Shown here in pieces: positions 36,471 through 46,403 of a DNA stretch of 64,000 nucleotides. Position 1 is the first letter of the stretch. Each line of letters begins with the position of its first letter. Below the pieces are notes generated by a model, which worked only from the letters and a program-made list of their open reading frames with translations, ran no database searches and was not told the DNA's origin. The translations under genes were made by a program, and so were the position numbers. The stretch comes from Streptomyces sp. BA2. Lineage in GTDB: Bacteria > Actinomycetota > Actinomycetes > Streptomycetales > Streptomycetaceae. Location: NCBI RefSeq assembly GCF_009769735.1, contig NZ_WSRO01000002.1, positions 1,984,001-2,048,000 on the forward strand, given 5' to 3'.

Positions 36471-37298
36471 CTAGCGTCCCTCGAGCGCGTGTTCCCCGGC
36501 TTTCCGCATGGCGAGGAGCGGCGCGGGCGAACGCCCCGTCATCTGCTCGACCTGGAGCACCGCCTGGTGCACGAGAAGGTCGAGCCCGCTGACGACGGCC
36601 CCTCCGTACATGGACCAGCGGGCCGCCAGAGCGGTGGGCCACGGGTCGTACAGGACGTCGAAGAGGGTCGCGGGCCGCTCGGGCACGGCGGCCGACAGCG
36701 CGTCGGTCGCGCCCGCCGGAGTCGTGGCGATCACCAGCGGCGCGCTCAGCGCGCGCTCGGCGTCCGCCCAGTCCTCGGTCCGCACCTCGACGCCGAGCCG
36801 CTCGCCCCACTCCCGCATCTCGGCGGCACGCGCCTGACTGCGTACGTACGCGACGACCTCGCCCGTGCAGATCCGCGCGAGCGCGGCAAGGGCGGACGAC
36901 GCGGTGGCGCCCGCGCCGAGGATCGCGGCCGACTCGACCTGCTCGATGCCGCGCTCCCGCAGGGCGGCGACCATGCCGGGGATGTCGGTGTTGTCGCCGA
37001 CGCGGCGGCCGTCGTCCGTGAAGACGACGGTGTTGACCGCCTCGACGGAGGCGGCGGTCGCACTGATCTCGTCGAGCAGCGGGATCACCGCGCGCTTGAG
37101 CGGCATCGTCAGCGAGAGCCCGGCCCACTCGGGGCCGAGACCCTTCATGAACCCGGGCAGGGCCGCTTCGTCGACGTCGAACAGGTCATACGTCGAGTCG
37201 ACCAGACCCAGCTCCCCGTATGCGGCGCGGTGCAGCACCGGGGAGAGGGAATGGGCGATCGGGGAGCCGAGAACTGCGGCTCGGCGCTTGGTGCTCAT
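36471..37298 (-). CDS. aroE: Shikimate dehydrogenase
   Basis: A 275-residue NADPH-dependent enzyme reducing 3-dehydroshikimate. Shikimate-binding VLGSPIAHSLSPVLHRAAY, the catalytic Lys/Asp pair in LTMPLKRAVI and GDNTDIPGMVAAL, the Rossmann motif ILGAGATASSALAAL, and the C-terminal GLDLLVHQAVLQVEQMTG. Start ATG 37298 shares its A with the mltG stop (TGATG), a coupled junction. Confidence 0.96.
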   Translation of the reverse strand: MSTKRRAAVLGSPIAHSLSPVLHRAAYGELGLVDSTYDLFDVDEAALPGFMKGLGPEWAGLSLTMPLKRAVIPLLDEISATAASVEAVNTVVFTDDGRRVGDNTDIPGMVAALRERGIEQVESAAILGAGATASSALAALARICTGEVVAYVRSQARAAEMREWGERLGVEVRTEDWADAERALSAPLVIATTPAGATDALSAAVPERPATLFDVLYDPWPTALAARWSMYGGAVVSGLDLLVHQAVLQVEQMTGRSPAPLLAMRKAGEHALEGR

Positions 37299-38968
37299 CA
37301 CCCGGAATTCTTCTTCTGTTCCTCGAGGTACTTCTGACGGTTGCGCTCGTGCTGCTCGTTCGTCTCGGCGAACAGCGTTTCGTCCGCGTTGATGGAGACG
37401 AAGTAGTACCAATTCCCCTTGGCCGGGTTGAGCGCGGACTTGAGCGCCTCGTCGCCGGGGTTGCCGATCGGCCCGGGGGGCAGGCCCTTGATCTTGTAGG
37501 TGTTGTACGGGTCGTTGAACTTGCGCAGATCGTCGACCGTTCCGGTTTCCAGGGTGCTTTCGGCCTTGGCGTAATTCACCGTGGAGTCGAAGTCGAGAAG
37601 TCCGTAGGTCTCCGTGTTGCCCGGCTTGAGGCGGTTGTAGACGACTGTCGCGACCTTGTCGAAGTCGTGCTTGTACTTGCCTTCGGCCTGGACCAGGCTC
37701 GCCACGGTGAGCACCTGGAGCGGGTCCTTCAGCTTCAGCTCCGCGGCCTTCGACTTGAGGCCCAACTCGTCGTACTTCTGGTTGGCTTGGGCCACCATCT
37801 TCTTCAGGACGTCGGCGGGCTTCTGGCCCTTGGCGACCGGATAGCTGGAGGGGTAGAGGAAGCCTTCCAGCGGATCCTTGATGTCCTTGTTGGTGTTCGC
37901 CCAGTCGGGAAGTCCGAGAGACTTCCATTCCTTCTTGGCGACACCCTCGGTGGTGCCCTTGTCGAGTTCGAGTCGGGTGTCGATCTGCTTGTAGACCCAC
38001 GAGTTCCGCTTGCCCTCGGGAATGATGAGGTTATTGCGGCTCTTCGGGCTGAGCATCAGTTCGACCGCGCTCTTGGCCGACATCTCCTTCTTCAGGACAT
38101 AGACGCCTTCCTGAATGGTATTGCCCTTGGGATTCTGCGCCTGCGCGGAGACAAAGGCGTCCACGCTCTTGACGACCCCGGCCTCTTTCAGTTTCTGGCC
38201 GATCACATAGCCGCCGGCGCCCTTCGGGATGTCGACCGTCGCGATGCCGGTTCCCTCGCCCGCGTAATCCGGCGACGTACCGAATCGGTCCTGGTAGAAC
38301 TGGTAGCCGAAGTAGCCGACCCCGCCGAGACCACCGGCGAAGACCAGCGTCACGACCAGGCAGGCGCAGCCGCTGCGGCGTTTCTTCGGTTTCTTGCCGC
38401 CCCGGCCGCCCCGGCGGTCCCCGCGGCGCCCCGGCGGAGTGTCGTCGTCCTCGTCATCGTCGTCCGCGCCCGAGAAGAAGGCGTGCTCGCCCTGGTCCGG
38501 GCCCGGGTCCCAGTCCTGCCGCGGCTCGGGTTCGGGGCGGCGGCGGGACGGCGGCTCCGGCGGGGGGTACGCGTCGGGAGTGCCGTAGTAGTCCGGGCTC
38601 TCCGCGCCGTAGCCGCCCGGCTGGTGGCCGTAGGGGTCCGCGGGGTCGGCGGCGTAGGGGACCTGACCGTGCTGGCCGGTGTCGTAGCCGCCGTTGTACT
38701 GCTGCTGCTCAGGGGCGCCGTTGTACTGCTGCTGGCCGGTGGGCCCGCCGTACTGCTGCTGACCGTAGGCCTGCTGCTGGCCCGTGCTCCAGTCGTCGTA
38801 CTGCGCCTGCTGCTGAGGGTGCTGCGGCTGCTGAGGGTGGTACTGCCCCTGGCCGCCGTAGGTGGACTGGCCGCCCGAAGGCTGCTGTCCTCCCCATCCG
38901 CCGTCCCCGTACAACGGGTCCTCGGGATGCCACGGTTCGGAGCCTGGACCCCGGCCATACTCAGTCAT
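37298..38968 (-). CDS. mltG: Endolytic murein transglycosylase MltG
   Basis: A 556-residue membrane-bound lytic transglycosylase thought to end nascent glycan strands. Residues 1-200 are a cytosolic, disordered tail rich in Gln, Gly, Tyr and Pro, ending in an acidic run and a basic cluster (GGKKPKKRRSG); TM helix about 201-221; then the extracytoplasmic YceG domain with catalytic Glu429 in LTVASLVQAEGKY and the conserved DSTVNYA. The tail is far longer than in E. coli MltG (about 340 residues). ATG 38968 follows GGGG. It overlaps aroE by 1 nt and follows ruvX by 124 nt. Confidence 0.94.
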   Translation of the reverse strand: MTEYGRGPGSEPWHPEDPLYGDGGWGGQQPSGGQSTYGGQGQYHPQQPQHPQQQAQYDDWSTGQQQAYGQQQYGGPTGQQQYNGAPEQQQYNGGYDTGQHGQVPYAADPADPYGHQPGGYGAESPDYYGTPDAYPPPEPPSRRRPEPEPRQDWDPGPDQGEHAFFSGADDDDEDDDTPPGRRGDRRGGRGGKKPKKRRSGCACLVVTLVFAGGLGGVGYFGYQFYQDRFGTSPDYAGEGTGIATVDIPKGAGGYVIGQKLKEAGVVKSVDAFVSAQAQNPKGNTIQEGVYVLKKEMSAKSAVELMLSPKSRNNLIIPEGKRNSWVYKQIDTRLELDKGTTEGVAKKEWKSLGLPDWANTNKDIKDPLEGFLYPSSYPVAKGQKPADVLKKMVAQANQKYDELGLKSKAAELKLKDPLQVLTVASLVQAEGKYKHDFDKVATVVYNRLKPGNTETYGLLDFDSTVNYAKAESTLETGTVDDLRKFNDPYNTYKIKGLPPGPIGNPGDEALKSALNPAKGNWYYFVSINADETLFAETNEQHERNRQKYLEEQKKNSG

Positions 38969-39092
38969 CGATCCCCTACATGCCGCGAGGCGGGGCCGCC
39001 GTCTGAGTGGGAGGGCAACCGTTCCGCCTCTTGATGCTGTGCGGCAGCTGTTCGAACACCGCCGCATCGCGCGGAACGTTACCGTATCGCGA

Positions 39093-39578
39093 TCAGATGA
39101 CCACTTCGACGCCCTCGCCCGGAGCTTTACCTGACGCCCGTTCGGACTCCAGTGCCTGCTGAAGGATGATGACGGCCGCCGCCTGATCGATGACAGACCT
39201 GCCCTTTTTGGACTTCACGCCCGAGGCGCGCAACCCCTGACTGGCCGTCACTGTGGTCATCCTCTCGTCGAGGAGCCTCACCGGAATGGGCGCCACCAAG
39301 CGCGCGAGGTCCTGGGTGAAGGCACGAACCTTGACGGCCGCCGGGCCCTCGCCCCCCTTGAGGGAGCGAGGGAGACCGACGACGATCTCGATCGGTTCGT
39401 ACTCGTCGACGAGCTGCTTCAACCGGCGCTGGGCGGCCGGGACATCGCGTCCCGGCACCGTCTCCACCGGAGTGGCGAGGATCCCGTCGGGGTCGCACGA
39501 GGCGACCCCGATCCGGGCGTCACCGACGTCGATCGCGAGGCGTCGGCCCCTGCGCATGCCGCCATCGGATTCGGACAT
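39093..39578 (-). CDS. ruvX: YqgF/RuvX Holliday junction resolvase-like nuclease
   Basis: A 161-residue RNase H-fold protein; the family has been linked to 16S rRNA 5'-end processing as well as junction resolution. Acidic catalytic residues lie in AIDVGDARIGVA, LLDERMTTVTA and VIDQAAAV, and EIVVGLPRSLKG is the conserved core. The start overlaps the alaS stop by one base (TGATG), so it is co-translated with alanyl-tRNA synthetase, a conserved pairing. Confidence 0.95.
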   Translation of the reverse strand: MSESDGGMRRGRRLAIDVGDARIGVASCDPDGILATPVETVPGRDVPAAQRRLKQLVDEYEPIEIVVGLPRSLKGGEGPAAVKVRAFTQDLARLVAPIPVRLLDERMTTVTASQGLRASGVKSKKGRSVIDQAAAVIILQQALESERASGKAPGEGVEVVI

Positions 39579-42247
39579 CAGGCCGTCTCTGCCACGAGGC
39601 GCTCGACGGCGGCCATGGCGTCACCGATGGCCGCGGGGTTCTGGCCGCCGCCCTGGGCGACGTCCGGCTTGCCGCCGCCACCGCCGCCGAGGGTCTTGGC
39701 GGCCGTACGGACGAGGTCGCCGGCCTTGAGGCCGCGCTCGCGGGCCGCTTCGTTCGTGGCGATGACCGTCAGCGGGCGGCCGTTGGCCGTGGTGAACAGG
39801 GCCACCACGGCCGGGCGGTCGCCCGGGATGCGGTGGCGTACGTCGAGGACCAGCTTGCGCAGGTCGTCGGCGCCCGTGCCGTCCGGGACCTGGCCGGTGG
39901 CGAGCGCGACGCCTCGTACGTCCTTGGCGGATTCGACGAGACCGGCGGCGGCCGCCAGGACCTTCTCCGCGCGGAACTTCTCGATCTCCTTCTCGGCGTC
40001 CTTCAGCTTGCCGAGCATGGCGGAGACCTTCTCGGGCAGCTCCTCGGAGCGGCCCTTGACCAGCTCCTGGAGCTGGGCGACGACCGTGTGCTCCTTGGCG
40101 AGGAAGTTGTACGCGTCGACGCCGACCAGGGCCTCGATGCGGCGCACGCCGGAGCCGATGGACGATTCGCCGAGCAGCTTCACCAGGCCCAGCTGGGCGG
40201 TGTTGTGGACGTGCGTGCCGCCGCACAGCTCCTTGGAGAAGTCTCCAATGGTGACCACACGGACCCGCTCGCCGTACTTCTCGCCGAACTCGGCGATGGC
40301 GCCCTGCTTCTTGGCCTCGTCGATCGACATGACCTCGGCCTGTACGTCGAGTTCGTGCGCGAGGACTTCGTTGATCTTCTGCTCGACGTCCGTCATGACG
40401 GCCGTGGGCACGGCCGACGGGGAGCCGAAGTCGAAGCGGAAGCGGCCGGGCTGGTTCTCGGAACCGGCCTGGGCGGCCGTCGGGCCGAGCGCGTCGCGCA
40501 GCGCCTGGTGGGTGAGGTGCGTGGCGGAGTGGGCGCGGGCGATGGCGCGGCGGCGGTGCACGTCGATCGAGGCCCAGACCTGGTCGCCGACGGTGATCTC
40601 GCCGACCTGGACGACACCCTTGTGGACGTGCACGCCGGGGACCGGCTTCTGCACGTCACGGATCTCGACAACGGCGCCGTTGTCGAGGCGGATCCGGCCG
40701 GAGTCGGCGATCTGGCCGCCGCCCTCGGCGTAGAAGGGGGTGCGGTCGAGGACGACCTCGACCTCGTCGCCCTCGCGGGCGGCGGGGGACGAGACGCCGT
40801 CGACCAGGAGGCCGACGATCACGGCCTCGTTCTCGGTGAGGGTGTAGCCGGTGAAGTCCGTGGCACCGGAGGCGTCGACGATCTCGCGGTAGGCGCCGAG
40901 GTTCGCGTGGCCGGTCTTCTTGGCCTGGGCGTCGGCCTTGGCGCGCTCCCGCTGCTCCTTCATCAGGCGCCGGAAGCCGTCCTCGTCCACGGAGAGGCCC
41001 TGTTCGGCGGCCATCTCCAGGGTGAGGTCGATCGGGAAGCCCCACGTGTCGTGCAGCAGGAACGCCTTGTCGCCGGCGAGGACCTTGCCGCCTGCGGCCT
41101 TGGTCTCGGTGACGGCGGTGTCGAGGATGTTCGTGCCGCCCTTGAGGGCCTTCAGGAAGGCGGCCTCTTCGGCGAGGGCGACGGTCTCGATGCGCTTGCG
41201 GTCGGTCTGCAGCTCGGGGTACTGCTCGCCCATCGACTTGATGACCGTGTCGACGAGTTCGAGGGCGACCGGGCCGGTGGCGCCCATCAGGCGCATGTTG
41301 CGGATGGCGCGGCGCATGATGCGGCGCAGGACATAACCGCGGCCTTCGTTGCCGGGCGTGACGCCGTCGCCGATGAGCATCACGGACGTACGCATGTGGT
41401 CGGCGACCACGCGCAGGGAGACGTCCGAGCCCTGCTCGGCGCCGTACCGCACGCCGGTCAGCTCGGTGGCCTTGTCCATGACCACGCGCAGGGTGTCGGT
41501 CTCGTACATGTTCTGCACGCCCTGCAGGATCATCGCGAGGCGCTCGAGACCGAGGCCGGTGTCGATGTTCTTGCTGGGCAGCTCGCCGAGGATCTCGAAG
41601 TCCTCCTTCGAGGTGCCCTCGCCGCGCTCGTACTGCATGAAGACCAGGTTCCAGATCTCCACGTAGCGCTCGTCGTTGACGGCGGGGCCGCCCTCGACGC
41701 CGAACTCGGGGCCGCGGTCGTAGTTGATCTCGGAGCAGGGGCCGCAGGGTCCGGGGACGCCCATGGACCAGTAGTTGTCCTTCTTGCCCAGGCGCTGGAT
41801 GCGCTCGGCGGGGACGCCCACCTTCTCGCGCCAGATGGTCTCGGCCTCGTCGTCGTCGAGGTAGACCGTCACCCACAGGCGCTCGGGGTCGAGGCCGTAG
41901 CCACCGTCCGCCACGGAGCTGGTGAGCAGCTCCCAGGCGTACTTGATGGCGCCTTCCTTGAAGTAGTCACCGAAGGAGAAGTTGCCGCACATCTGGAAGA
42001 ACGTGCCGTGCCGCGTGGTCTTGCCGACCTCTTCGATGTCGGGCGTACGCACGCACTTCTGCACGCTCGTGGCGCGCGAGAACTGCGGCTTGACCTCGCC
42101 CAGGAAGTAGGGCTTGAAGGGCACCATGCCCGCGGGGACGAGGAGCAGAGTCGGGTCGTCCGCGATGAGCGACGCCGAAGGGACGACGGTGTGCCCGCGC
42201 TCCTCGAAGAAGCTCAGCCAGCGGCGGCGAATCTCGGCCGACTCCAT
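39578..42247 (-). CDS. alaS: Alanyl-tRNA synthetase
   Basis: An 889-residue class II synthetase. Order of domains: aminoacylation core with motif 1 at the N-terminus ([15 protein letters not shown]) and the ATP site RMCG-type [14 protein letters not shown], tRNA-binding helices, the editing domain with zinc ligands [11 protein letters not shown] and [13 protein letters not shown], and a C-terminal coiled-coil/C-Ala glycine-rich end ([16 protein letters not shown]). Overlaps ruvX by 1 nt; its start adjoins the stop of the 42247 gene. Confidence 0.98.
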   Translation of the reverse strand: MESAEIRRRWLSFFEERGHTVVPSASLIADDPTLLLVPAGMVPFKPYFLGEVKPQFSRATSVQKCVRTPDIEEVGKTTRHGTFFQMCGNFSFGDYFKEGAIKYAWELLTSSVADGGYGLDPERLWVTVYLDDDEAETIWREKVGVPAERIQRLGKKDNYWSMGVPGPCGPCSEINYDRGPEFGVEGGPAVNDERYVEIWNLVFMQYERGEGTSKEDFEILGELPSKNIDTGLGLERLAMILQGVQNMYETDTLRVVMDKATELTGVRYGAEQGSDVSLRVVADHMRTSVMLIGDGVTPGNEGRGYVLRRIMRRAIRNMRLMGATGPVALELVDTVIKSMGEQYPELQTDRKRIETVALAEEAAFLKALKGGTNILDTAVTETKAAGGKVLAGDKAFLLHDTWGFPIDLTLEMAAEQGLSVDEDGFRRLMKEQRERAKADAQAKKTGHANLGAYREIVDASGATDFTGYTLTENEAVIVGLLVDGVSSPAAREGDEVEVVLDRTPFYAEGGGQIADSGRIRLDNGAVVEIRDVQKPVPGVHVHKGVVQVGEITVGDQVWASIDVHRRRAIARAHSATHLTHQALRDALGPTAAQAGSENQPGRFRFDFGSPSAVPTAVMTDVEQKINEVLAHELDVQAEVMSIDEAKKQGAIAEFGEKYGERVRVVTIGDFSKELCGGTHVHNTAQLGLVKLLGESSIGSGVRRIEALVGVDAYNFLAKEHTVVAQLQELVKGRSEELPEKVSAMLGKLKDAEKEIEKFRAEKVLAAAAGLVESAKDVRGVALATGQVPDGTGADDLRKLVLDVRHRIPGDRPAVVALFTTANGRPLTVIATNEAARERGLKAGDLVRTAAKTLGGGGGGKPDVAQGGGQNPAAIGDAMAAVERLVAETA

Positions 42248-42621
42248 CAGTGGTCCTCATTCCGGTTGTACGAGTACTTCGACTTCGAGAGGTACTTGCC
42301 CTGCTTGTTCTTGTCGGTCTTGCTTGACTTGCTGGTTCTGCCGTTCTCGATGGCCACGACCACACGGCGCTGCCCGGGCAGTTCGGGGTCGACCGGGGCC
42401 TCGAGGCCCAGGGCCTCGCCCAGTTCGGCCTCGCGCTGGGCCATGCCGTCGCGGACGTCGAGAGCGAAGTCCTTGAGCTTGTGACCCGCCTCGACCGCCT
42501 TGTTCGCGGCCTGCGCCGCGAGGCTTTCGGGGGTCAGTTGCTTGATCTTGCGGTTGACCTTGGTGGTGGCCCACACACCGGCAGCGGCGCCCGCGGTGAA
42601 CCAGAACGTACGGCGGAACAT
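42247..42621 (-). CDS. DUF6167-type small protein upstream of alaS
   Basis: A 124-residue protein with a weakly hydrophobic N-terminus ([21 protein letters not shown]) that could be a membrane anchor, a helical middle part ([37 protein letters not shown], listed here as its helical segments) and a Ser/Lys-rich tail. The family is actinobacterial and of unknown function. Stop overlaps the alaS start by one base. It follows the DUF948 gene by 7 nt, so both are expressed with alaS. Confidence 0.8.
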   Translation of the reverse strand: MFRRTFWFTAGAAAGVWATTKVNRKIKQLTPESLAAQAANKAVEAGHKLKDFALDVRDGMAQREAELGEALGLEAPVDPELPGQRRVVVAIENGRTSKSSKTDKNKQGKYLSKSKYSYNRNEDH

Positions 42622-42628
42622 CGCTGCG

Positions 42629-43078
42629 TCAGTCCTTCTTCCGCTTGCCCCGCCGCCGCGCGGAGGGGACGGTGCGCCCCACGATCACGGTACGTCGGGC
42701 GGGCGCCGGGGGCACATTGGTTGATTCGGGTCCTGCCTTGCGGCCCAGGGCCCTGCGCACCCCGTAGCCGAACGCCGCGACCTTGACGAGGGGCCCGCCG
42801 AAGGTGGAGGCCACCGTCGTGGAGAGCGCCGACGCGTTCGACGTGACTTCCTGGACGTCCGATGCGATGGCGTCGACCCGGTCGATCTGGGTCTGCGCCG
42901 AGCGCACCGCGGTGGAGGCGTCCGCGAGCAGCGGGACGGCCTGCTCGGTCACTTCCGCGACGAGCTTGGTGGTCGCCCTGAGCGTCTGCGCCAGCCTCAC
43001 CAGCACCACGGCCAGGAAGGAGACCAGGATCGCCCAGAAGACGGCCACCAGGATCCCGGCCACCTCTCCACCGGACAC
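42629..43078 (-). CDS. DUF948 membrane protein
   Basis: A 149-residue protein with one N-terminal TM helix (VAGILVAVFWAILVSFLAVVLV) and a helical, probably coiled-coil stretch (about 30-90) of the DUF948 family, then a basic tail ending RRRGKRKKD. The family is linked to general stress proteins of Gram-positives but its function is unknown. I favour GTG 43078, with GGGAG 9 nt upstream; an in-frame ATG at 43099 would add seven residues that interrupt the signal-anchor pattern. First gene of the DUF948-DUF6167-alaS-ruvX run. Confidence 0.82.
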   Translation of the reverse strand: MSGGEVAGILVAVFWAILVSFLAVVLVRLAQTLRATTKLVAEVTEQAVPLLADASTAVRSAQTQIDRVDAIASDVQEVTSNASALSTTVASTFGGPLVKVAAFGYGVRRALGRKAGPESTNVPPAPARRTVIVGRTVPSARRRGKRKKD

Positions 43079-43199
43079 TGTGCACCGCTCCCTGAACATC
43101 GGTCCCGAACATCGAAAAGTCGTCCCCCGACCCTATCGCGCCGGGGCGAAGGCTCCGCACCGCATTACCGTGCAGGGGCAAGGGAGTTACCTGAAGTGA

Positions 43200-43229
43200 T
43201 TGTACGGACTGCTTACGGATGGGTACGCT
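43200..43229 (+). promoter_or_regulatory. Putative promoter giving a leaderless STAND transcript
   Basis: TTGTAC (43200-43205) and TACGCT (43224-43229) are 18 bp apart. A start site about 7 nt beyond the -10 falls 2-3 nt before ATG 43239, which has no Shine-Dalgarno. Leaderless expression is inferred. Confidence 0.5.
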
Positions 43230-43238
43230 CCGTATCTC

Positions 43239-45419
43239 ATGCGACGCGATCAGGGCACCGGTAACGGTCGGCACGACTCCCCCGCCCGCCAGCCGAGACC
43301 CGGCAACCTCCCTCTGGAGCTCAACGCCTTCGTCGGACGCGCCGACGAACTCGCCTCTCTCACCGCCGCGTTGGAGGCCGGGCGCCTGGTCACGGTGACC
43401 GGCGTCGGCGGTGTCGGGAAGTCGCGCCTCGCCGTCCGGGCCGCCTGCGGCGCCGCGCCGGGGGACGGCGCCTGGCTGGTGGAGCTCGCCGGGGTCAGGG
43501 ATGCCGATCTGGTGGAGCACGCCGTCGCCGAAGCCCTGCGTCTGACGGATCACACCCACCGCACGCCGCGCGAGGTGCTGCTCGACCATCTCGCGGAGCG
43601 GGAAGTCCTCCTCGTCGTCGACGGGTTCGAGCACCTGGTGGAGGCGTGCGCCTCACTGGTGGGGGATCTGCTGCACCACTCCCCCGGGCTCCGTGTGCTC
43701 GCGGTGGGGCGCCGGCCGCTCGACACCTGCGGCGAGCGGATCTTCCCGCTCGCGCCGCTGCCCACCGAGGACGCGGCCGTGCTGTTCGCCGACCGGGCGG
43801 CCGCGGGGCTCCCCGGCTTTGCCCTGGACGACGAGAACGAAGCCGACGTGGCGGAGCTCTGCCGCCGCCTCGACGGGATCCCGCTGGCCGTCGAGCTGGC
43901 GGCGGGAAGGCTGCGGGCACTCTCGCCCGCACAGCTCCTTGCCCGGCTCGACGACCGCTTCGCGCTGCTCACCGGGACGCGGCGCGATGTGCCGCCGCGG
44001 CATCAGACCCTGCGGACGGCCATCGGCTGGAGCCATGAGCTGTGCACGGCGAGCGAGCGCCTGCTGTGGTCGCGGCTCTCGGTGTTCTGCGGGCCTTTCG
44101 ACCTGGAGGCGGCCGAGTACATCTGCAGCGGCGACGGACTGCACTCCGACGACGTACTCGACGTACTGGGCGAGCTGCTCGCGCAGTCCGTCGTGACCCG
44201 CGAGGAGGGGCCGACGGGCGTCCGCTACCGCATGCTCGACACGGTCCGCGCGTACGGCGCCGACTGGCTGGAGGCGACCGGCGACGCCGCGCGGATGCGG
44301 CGCAGGCACCGCGACTGGTACATGGGCCTCGCCACCTGGTGCGAGCTGGACTGGTTCTCGCCGCGCCAGGCGCGGGTCGCCGAGCTCGTCGACTGCGAAC
44401 TGCCCAATCTGCGGGGCGCGTTGGAGTACTGCCTGACCGAGCCGGACGAGACGCATCTGGGCCAGTATCTGGCGGGCAGCCTGTGGTTCTACTGGGTGGG
44501 CTGCGGGCGGCTCGCGGAGGGGCGGCACTGGCTCGACCGCGCCCTCGAACTGGACGGCGGCCACGACGAATCGCGCCTCAAGGCGCTGTGGGTGCTCGGC
44601 TACGTCGCGGTCCTCCAGGGCGACACGGTCGCCGCGCTCGCCGCTCTGCAGGAGTGCAAGGACGAGGCGGAACGTACCGGCAGCGCCATCGCGACCGCGT
44701 ACGCGGTACACCGCATCGGCTGCCTCGCGCTCCTCGCCGATGACATGGAGCGCGCCGAAACCTTGCTGCGCTCGGCTCTCGAGCAGTACCGCGAGATCGG
44801 CGAGCTGAACAGCAACGTCCTGATGGGCCAGGTCGAGCTGGCGATGGCCCTGGCCTTCCGCGGGGAGCTCGCCGACGCGGTGGAGCTCTGCGAGGACGTA
44901 CGCCAGGTCTGCGAGGACCACGGCGAGCGCTGGGCTCTCGCGTACGCGCTCTATGTCCTCGGCTTCGCGGCCTGGACGCGCGGCGAGGCGGAGACGGCCC
45001 GTGACCTGGTCATGCGGTGCCTGGCGCTCGACCACGCCTTCCACGATCTGCTCGGTACGGTGCTCGCGATCGAGCTGCTCGCCCTGTTCACCGCGGTGGA
45101 GGGCGACCCGGCCGAGGCCGCCGTCCTACAGGGCGCCGCGTCCCGCATCTGGCCTTCGGTGGGCCTCCCGCTGTTCGGCTCCGGGAACTTCGGCGGGCCG
45201 CACGCGCTGTGCGAGTCGCAGGCCCGCGAGCAGCTGGGCGACGCGCGGTACGAGGAGTGCGTGGCCGTCGGGGCCCGTCTCGCCCCGGACGCGGCGGTGT
45301 CCCGTGCCCTGGGCACGGGCTCCAGGAGCAACGCAACAACCCGCCGCCTGCCCCACCACGAAGGGAGGGCGGGCGACGGGCTGAAGCAGGGAGAGCTACG
45401 TCCGGGTCAGCGGGCGTAG
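43239..45419 (+). CDS. Orphan NB-ARC/TPR STAND ATPase without output domain
   Basis: A 726-residue signal-transduction ATPase. Walker A TGVGGVGKSRLA at 54-65, Walker B LLVVDGFEHL at 124-133, and the GxP motif GIPLAVELAAGRL near 207 define the NB-ARC core; a winged-helix-like region and then TPR-like helical repeats (about 370-640) follow. It resembles the central part of AfsR/LAL regulators but has neither an N-terminal SARP domain nor a C-terminal LuxR HTH, so direct DNA binding is unlikely. The C-terminal 35 residues are polar and probably disordered. It is flanked by housekeeping genes and overlaps convergent rpsD by 13 nt. Confidence 0.85.
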   Translation: MRRDQGTGNGRHDSPARQPRPGNLPLELNAFVGRADELASLTAALEAGRLVTVTGVGGVGKSRLAVRAACGAAPGDGAWLVELAGVRDADLVEHAVAEALRLTDHTHRTPREVLLDHLAEREVLLVVDGFEHLVEACASLVGDLLHHSPGLRVLAVGRRPLDTCGERIFPLAPLPTEDAAVLFADRAAAGLPGFALDDENEADVAELCRRLDGIPLAVELAAGRLRALSPAQLLARLDDRFALLTGTRRDVPPRHQTLRTAIGWSHELCTASERLLWSRLSVFCGPFDLEAAEYICSGDGLHSDDVLDVLGELLAQSVVTREEGPTGVRYRMLDTVRAYGADWLEATGDAARMRRRHRDWYMGLATWCELDWFSPRQARVAELVDCELPNLRGALEYCLTEPDETHLGQYLAGSLWFYWVGCGRLAEGRHWLDRALELDGGHDESRLKALWVLGYVAVLQGDTVAALAALQECKDEAERTGSAIATAYAVHRIGCLALLADDMERAETLLRSALEQYREIGELNSNVLMGQVELAMALAFRGELADAVELCEDVRQVCEDHGERWALAYALYVLGFAAWTRGEAETARDLVMRCLALDHAFHDLLGTVLAIELLALFTAVEGDPAEAAVLQGAASRIWPSVGLPLFGSGNFGGPHALCESQAREQLGDARYEECVAVGARLAPDAAVSRALGTGSRSNATTRRLPHHEGRAGDGLKQGELRPGQRA

Positions 45420-46021
45420 TACTCGACGACGAGCTGCTCGTCGCAGATCACGGGGATCTCCTTGCGGTTCGGGTCACGGTCCAGACGGAAGGCCAGGGCC
45501 TTCAGGTTGACCTGGAGGTAACGCGGGATCTCGCCGTCGGGGGCGAAGCCGCCCTCACGGGAGACCTGGAACAGCGGCTTCTCGCGGCTGCGCTCGCGGA
45601 CCATCACGACGTCGTCGGGACGGACGCGGAACGACGGCTTGTCGACCTTGCCGCCGTTGACCTCGATGTGGCCGTGGCTGACCATCTGACGGGCCTGGTA
45701 GATCGTGCGGGCGATGCCCGAACGCAGGATCAGGGCGTCGAGACGGCGCTCGAGCTCGATGACCAGGGCCTCGCCGGTCTTGCCTTCGGCCTTCTTGGCG
45801 CGGTCGTAGGCACGGGCCATCTGCTTCTCGCTGATGTCGTACTGCGCGCGCAGACGCTGCTTCTCGAGCAGACGGACCTTGTAGTCCGAGTTCTGCTTGC
45901 GCCCACGGCCGTGCTCGCCCGGCGGGTAGGGGCGGGCCTCGAAGTACTTGACGGCCTTCGGGGTCAGCGCGATGCCGAGGGCACGCGACTTCTTGACCTT
46001 GGGGCGGGACTGGTTCGGCAT
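45407..46021 (-). CDS. rpsD: 30S ribosomal protein S4
   Basis: A 204-residue primary 16S rRNA-binding protein. RARYDISEKQ-type core is here AQYDISEKQMARAY, followed by the S4 RNA-binding domain (LERRLDALILRSGIART, QARQMVSHGHIEVNG). The N-terminus lacks the zinc cysteines (C-minus type), a paralogue form usually linked to zinc limitation in bacteria that have two copies, though it is the common form in Streptomyces. GAGAGG lies 7 nt before ATG 46021. Monocistronic, outside the main ribosomal operons. Confidence 0.97.
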   Translation of the reverse strand: MPNQSRPKVKKSRALGIALTPKAVKYFEARPYPPGEHGRGRKQNSDYKVRLLEKQRLRAQYDISEKQMARAYDRAKKAEGKTGEALVIELERRLDALILRSGIARTIYQARQMVSHGHIEVNGGKVDKPSFRVRPDDVVMVRERSREKPLFQVSREGGFAPDGEIPRYLQVNLKALAFRLDRDPNRKEIPVICDEQLVVEYYAR

Positions 46022-46403
46022 GAACCAACCTCTCTGTTCTCTGTGAAATCGGCTTCACCAGGGTTAGGGGAGGTCGCAATCCGCAGCCTGGGAAACCCAT
46101 CGGATCCGGTGGTTCTGGATCCGGCGGGCAGCCGCTCCCTGGTCTGGGCACTATGTGCAGCACGCGAGTGGCCCACCGACCGCTTCCCGGAGTACGAGAT
46201 GGTGGTGGGCTGCCCGCGACACCTTCGACGGTGCGCGACGCTCCTGGAGATCCCTGGACGGTGAGGTCCGGGGCTCCGGCTGGATGTCCCGTTCTGGTGG
46301 TGCCGGTACGAGACCGGACACGGGACGCAGCACTTCGGGCAAGTGTACCGGGTGACGAGGGGTGCCTCAGCCGCGGGCCGGGATGGGCCGCGAAGGGGTG
46401 GGG
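46022..46403. other. 382-bp intergenic region between rarA and rpsD
   Basis: No gene is supportable; the short frames here have atypical Arg/Ser/Trp-rich composition. It should hold the rpsD promoter and leader on the minus strand. I found no clear S4 autoregulatory fold by eye. Confidence 0.5.

Noticed and set aside
38690..38860. CRISPR-like or tandem DNA repeat in the 5' part of mltG
   Set aside because: The repetition is codon-level (CTG/TTG-rich triplets encoding Gln-rich repeats) inside a coding frame, with no spacer structure.
43200..43238. TTG 43200 as the start of the STAND gene
   Set aside because: The added 13 residues have no conserved features and the TTG coincides with the -35-like TTGTAC; ATG 43239 fits better.
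46155..46355. Possible small gene (66 codons) between rarA and rpsD
   Set aside because: Composition is Ser/Arg/Gly/Trp-rich with no SD and an equal-length frame on the opposite strand; not supportable.
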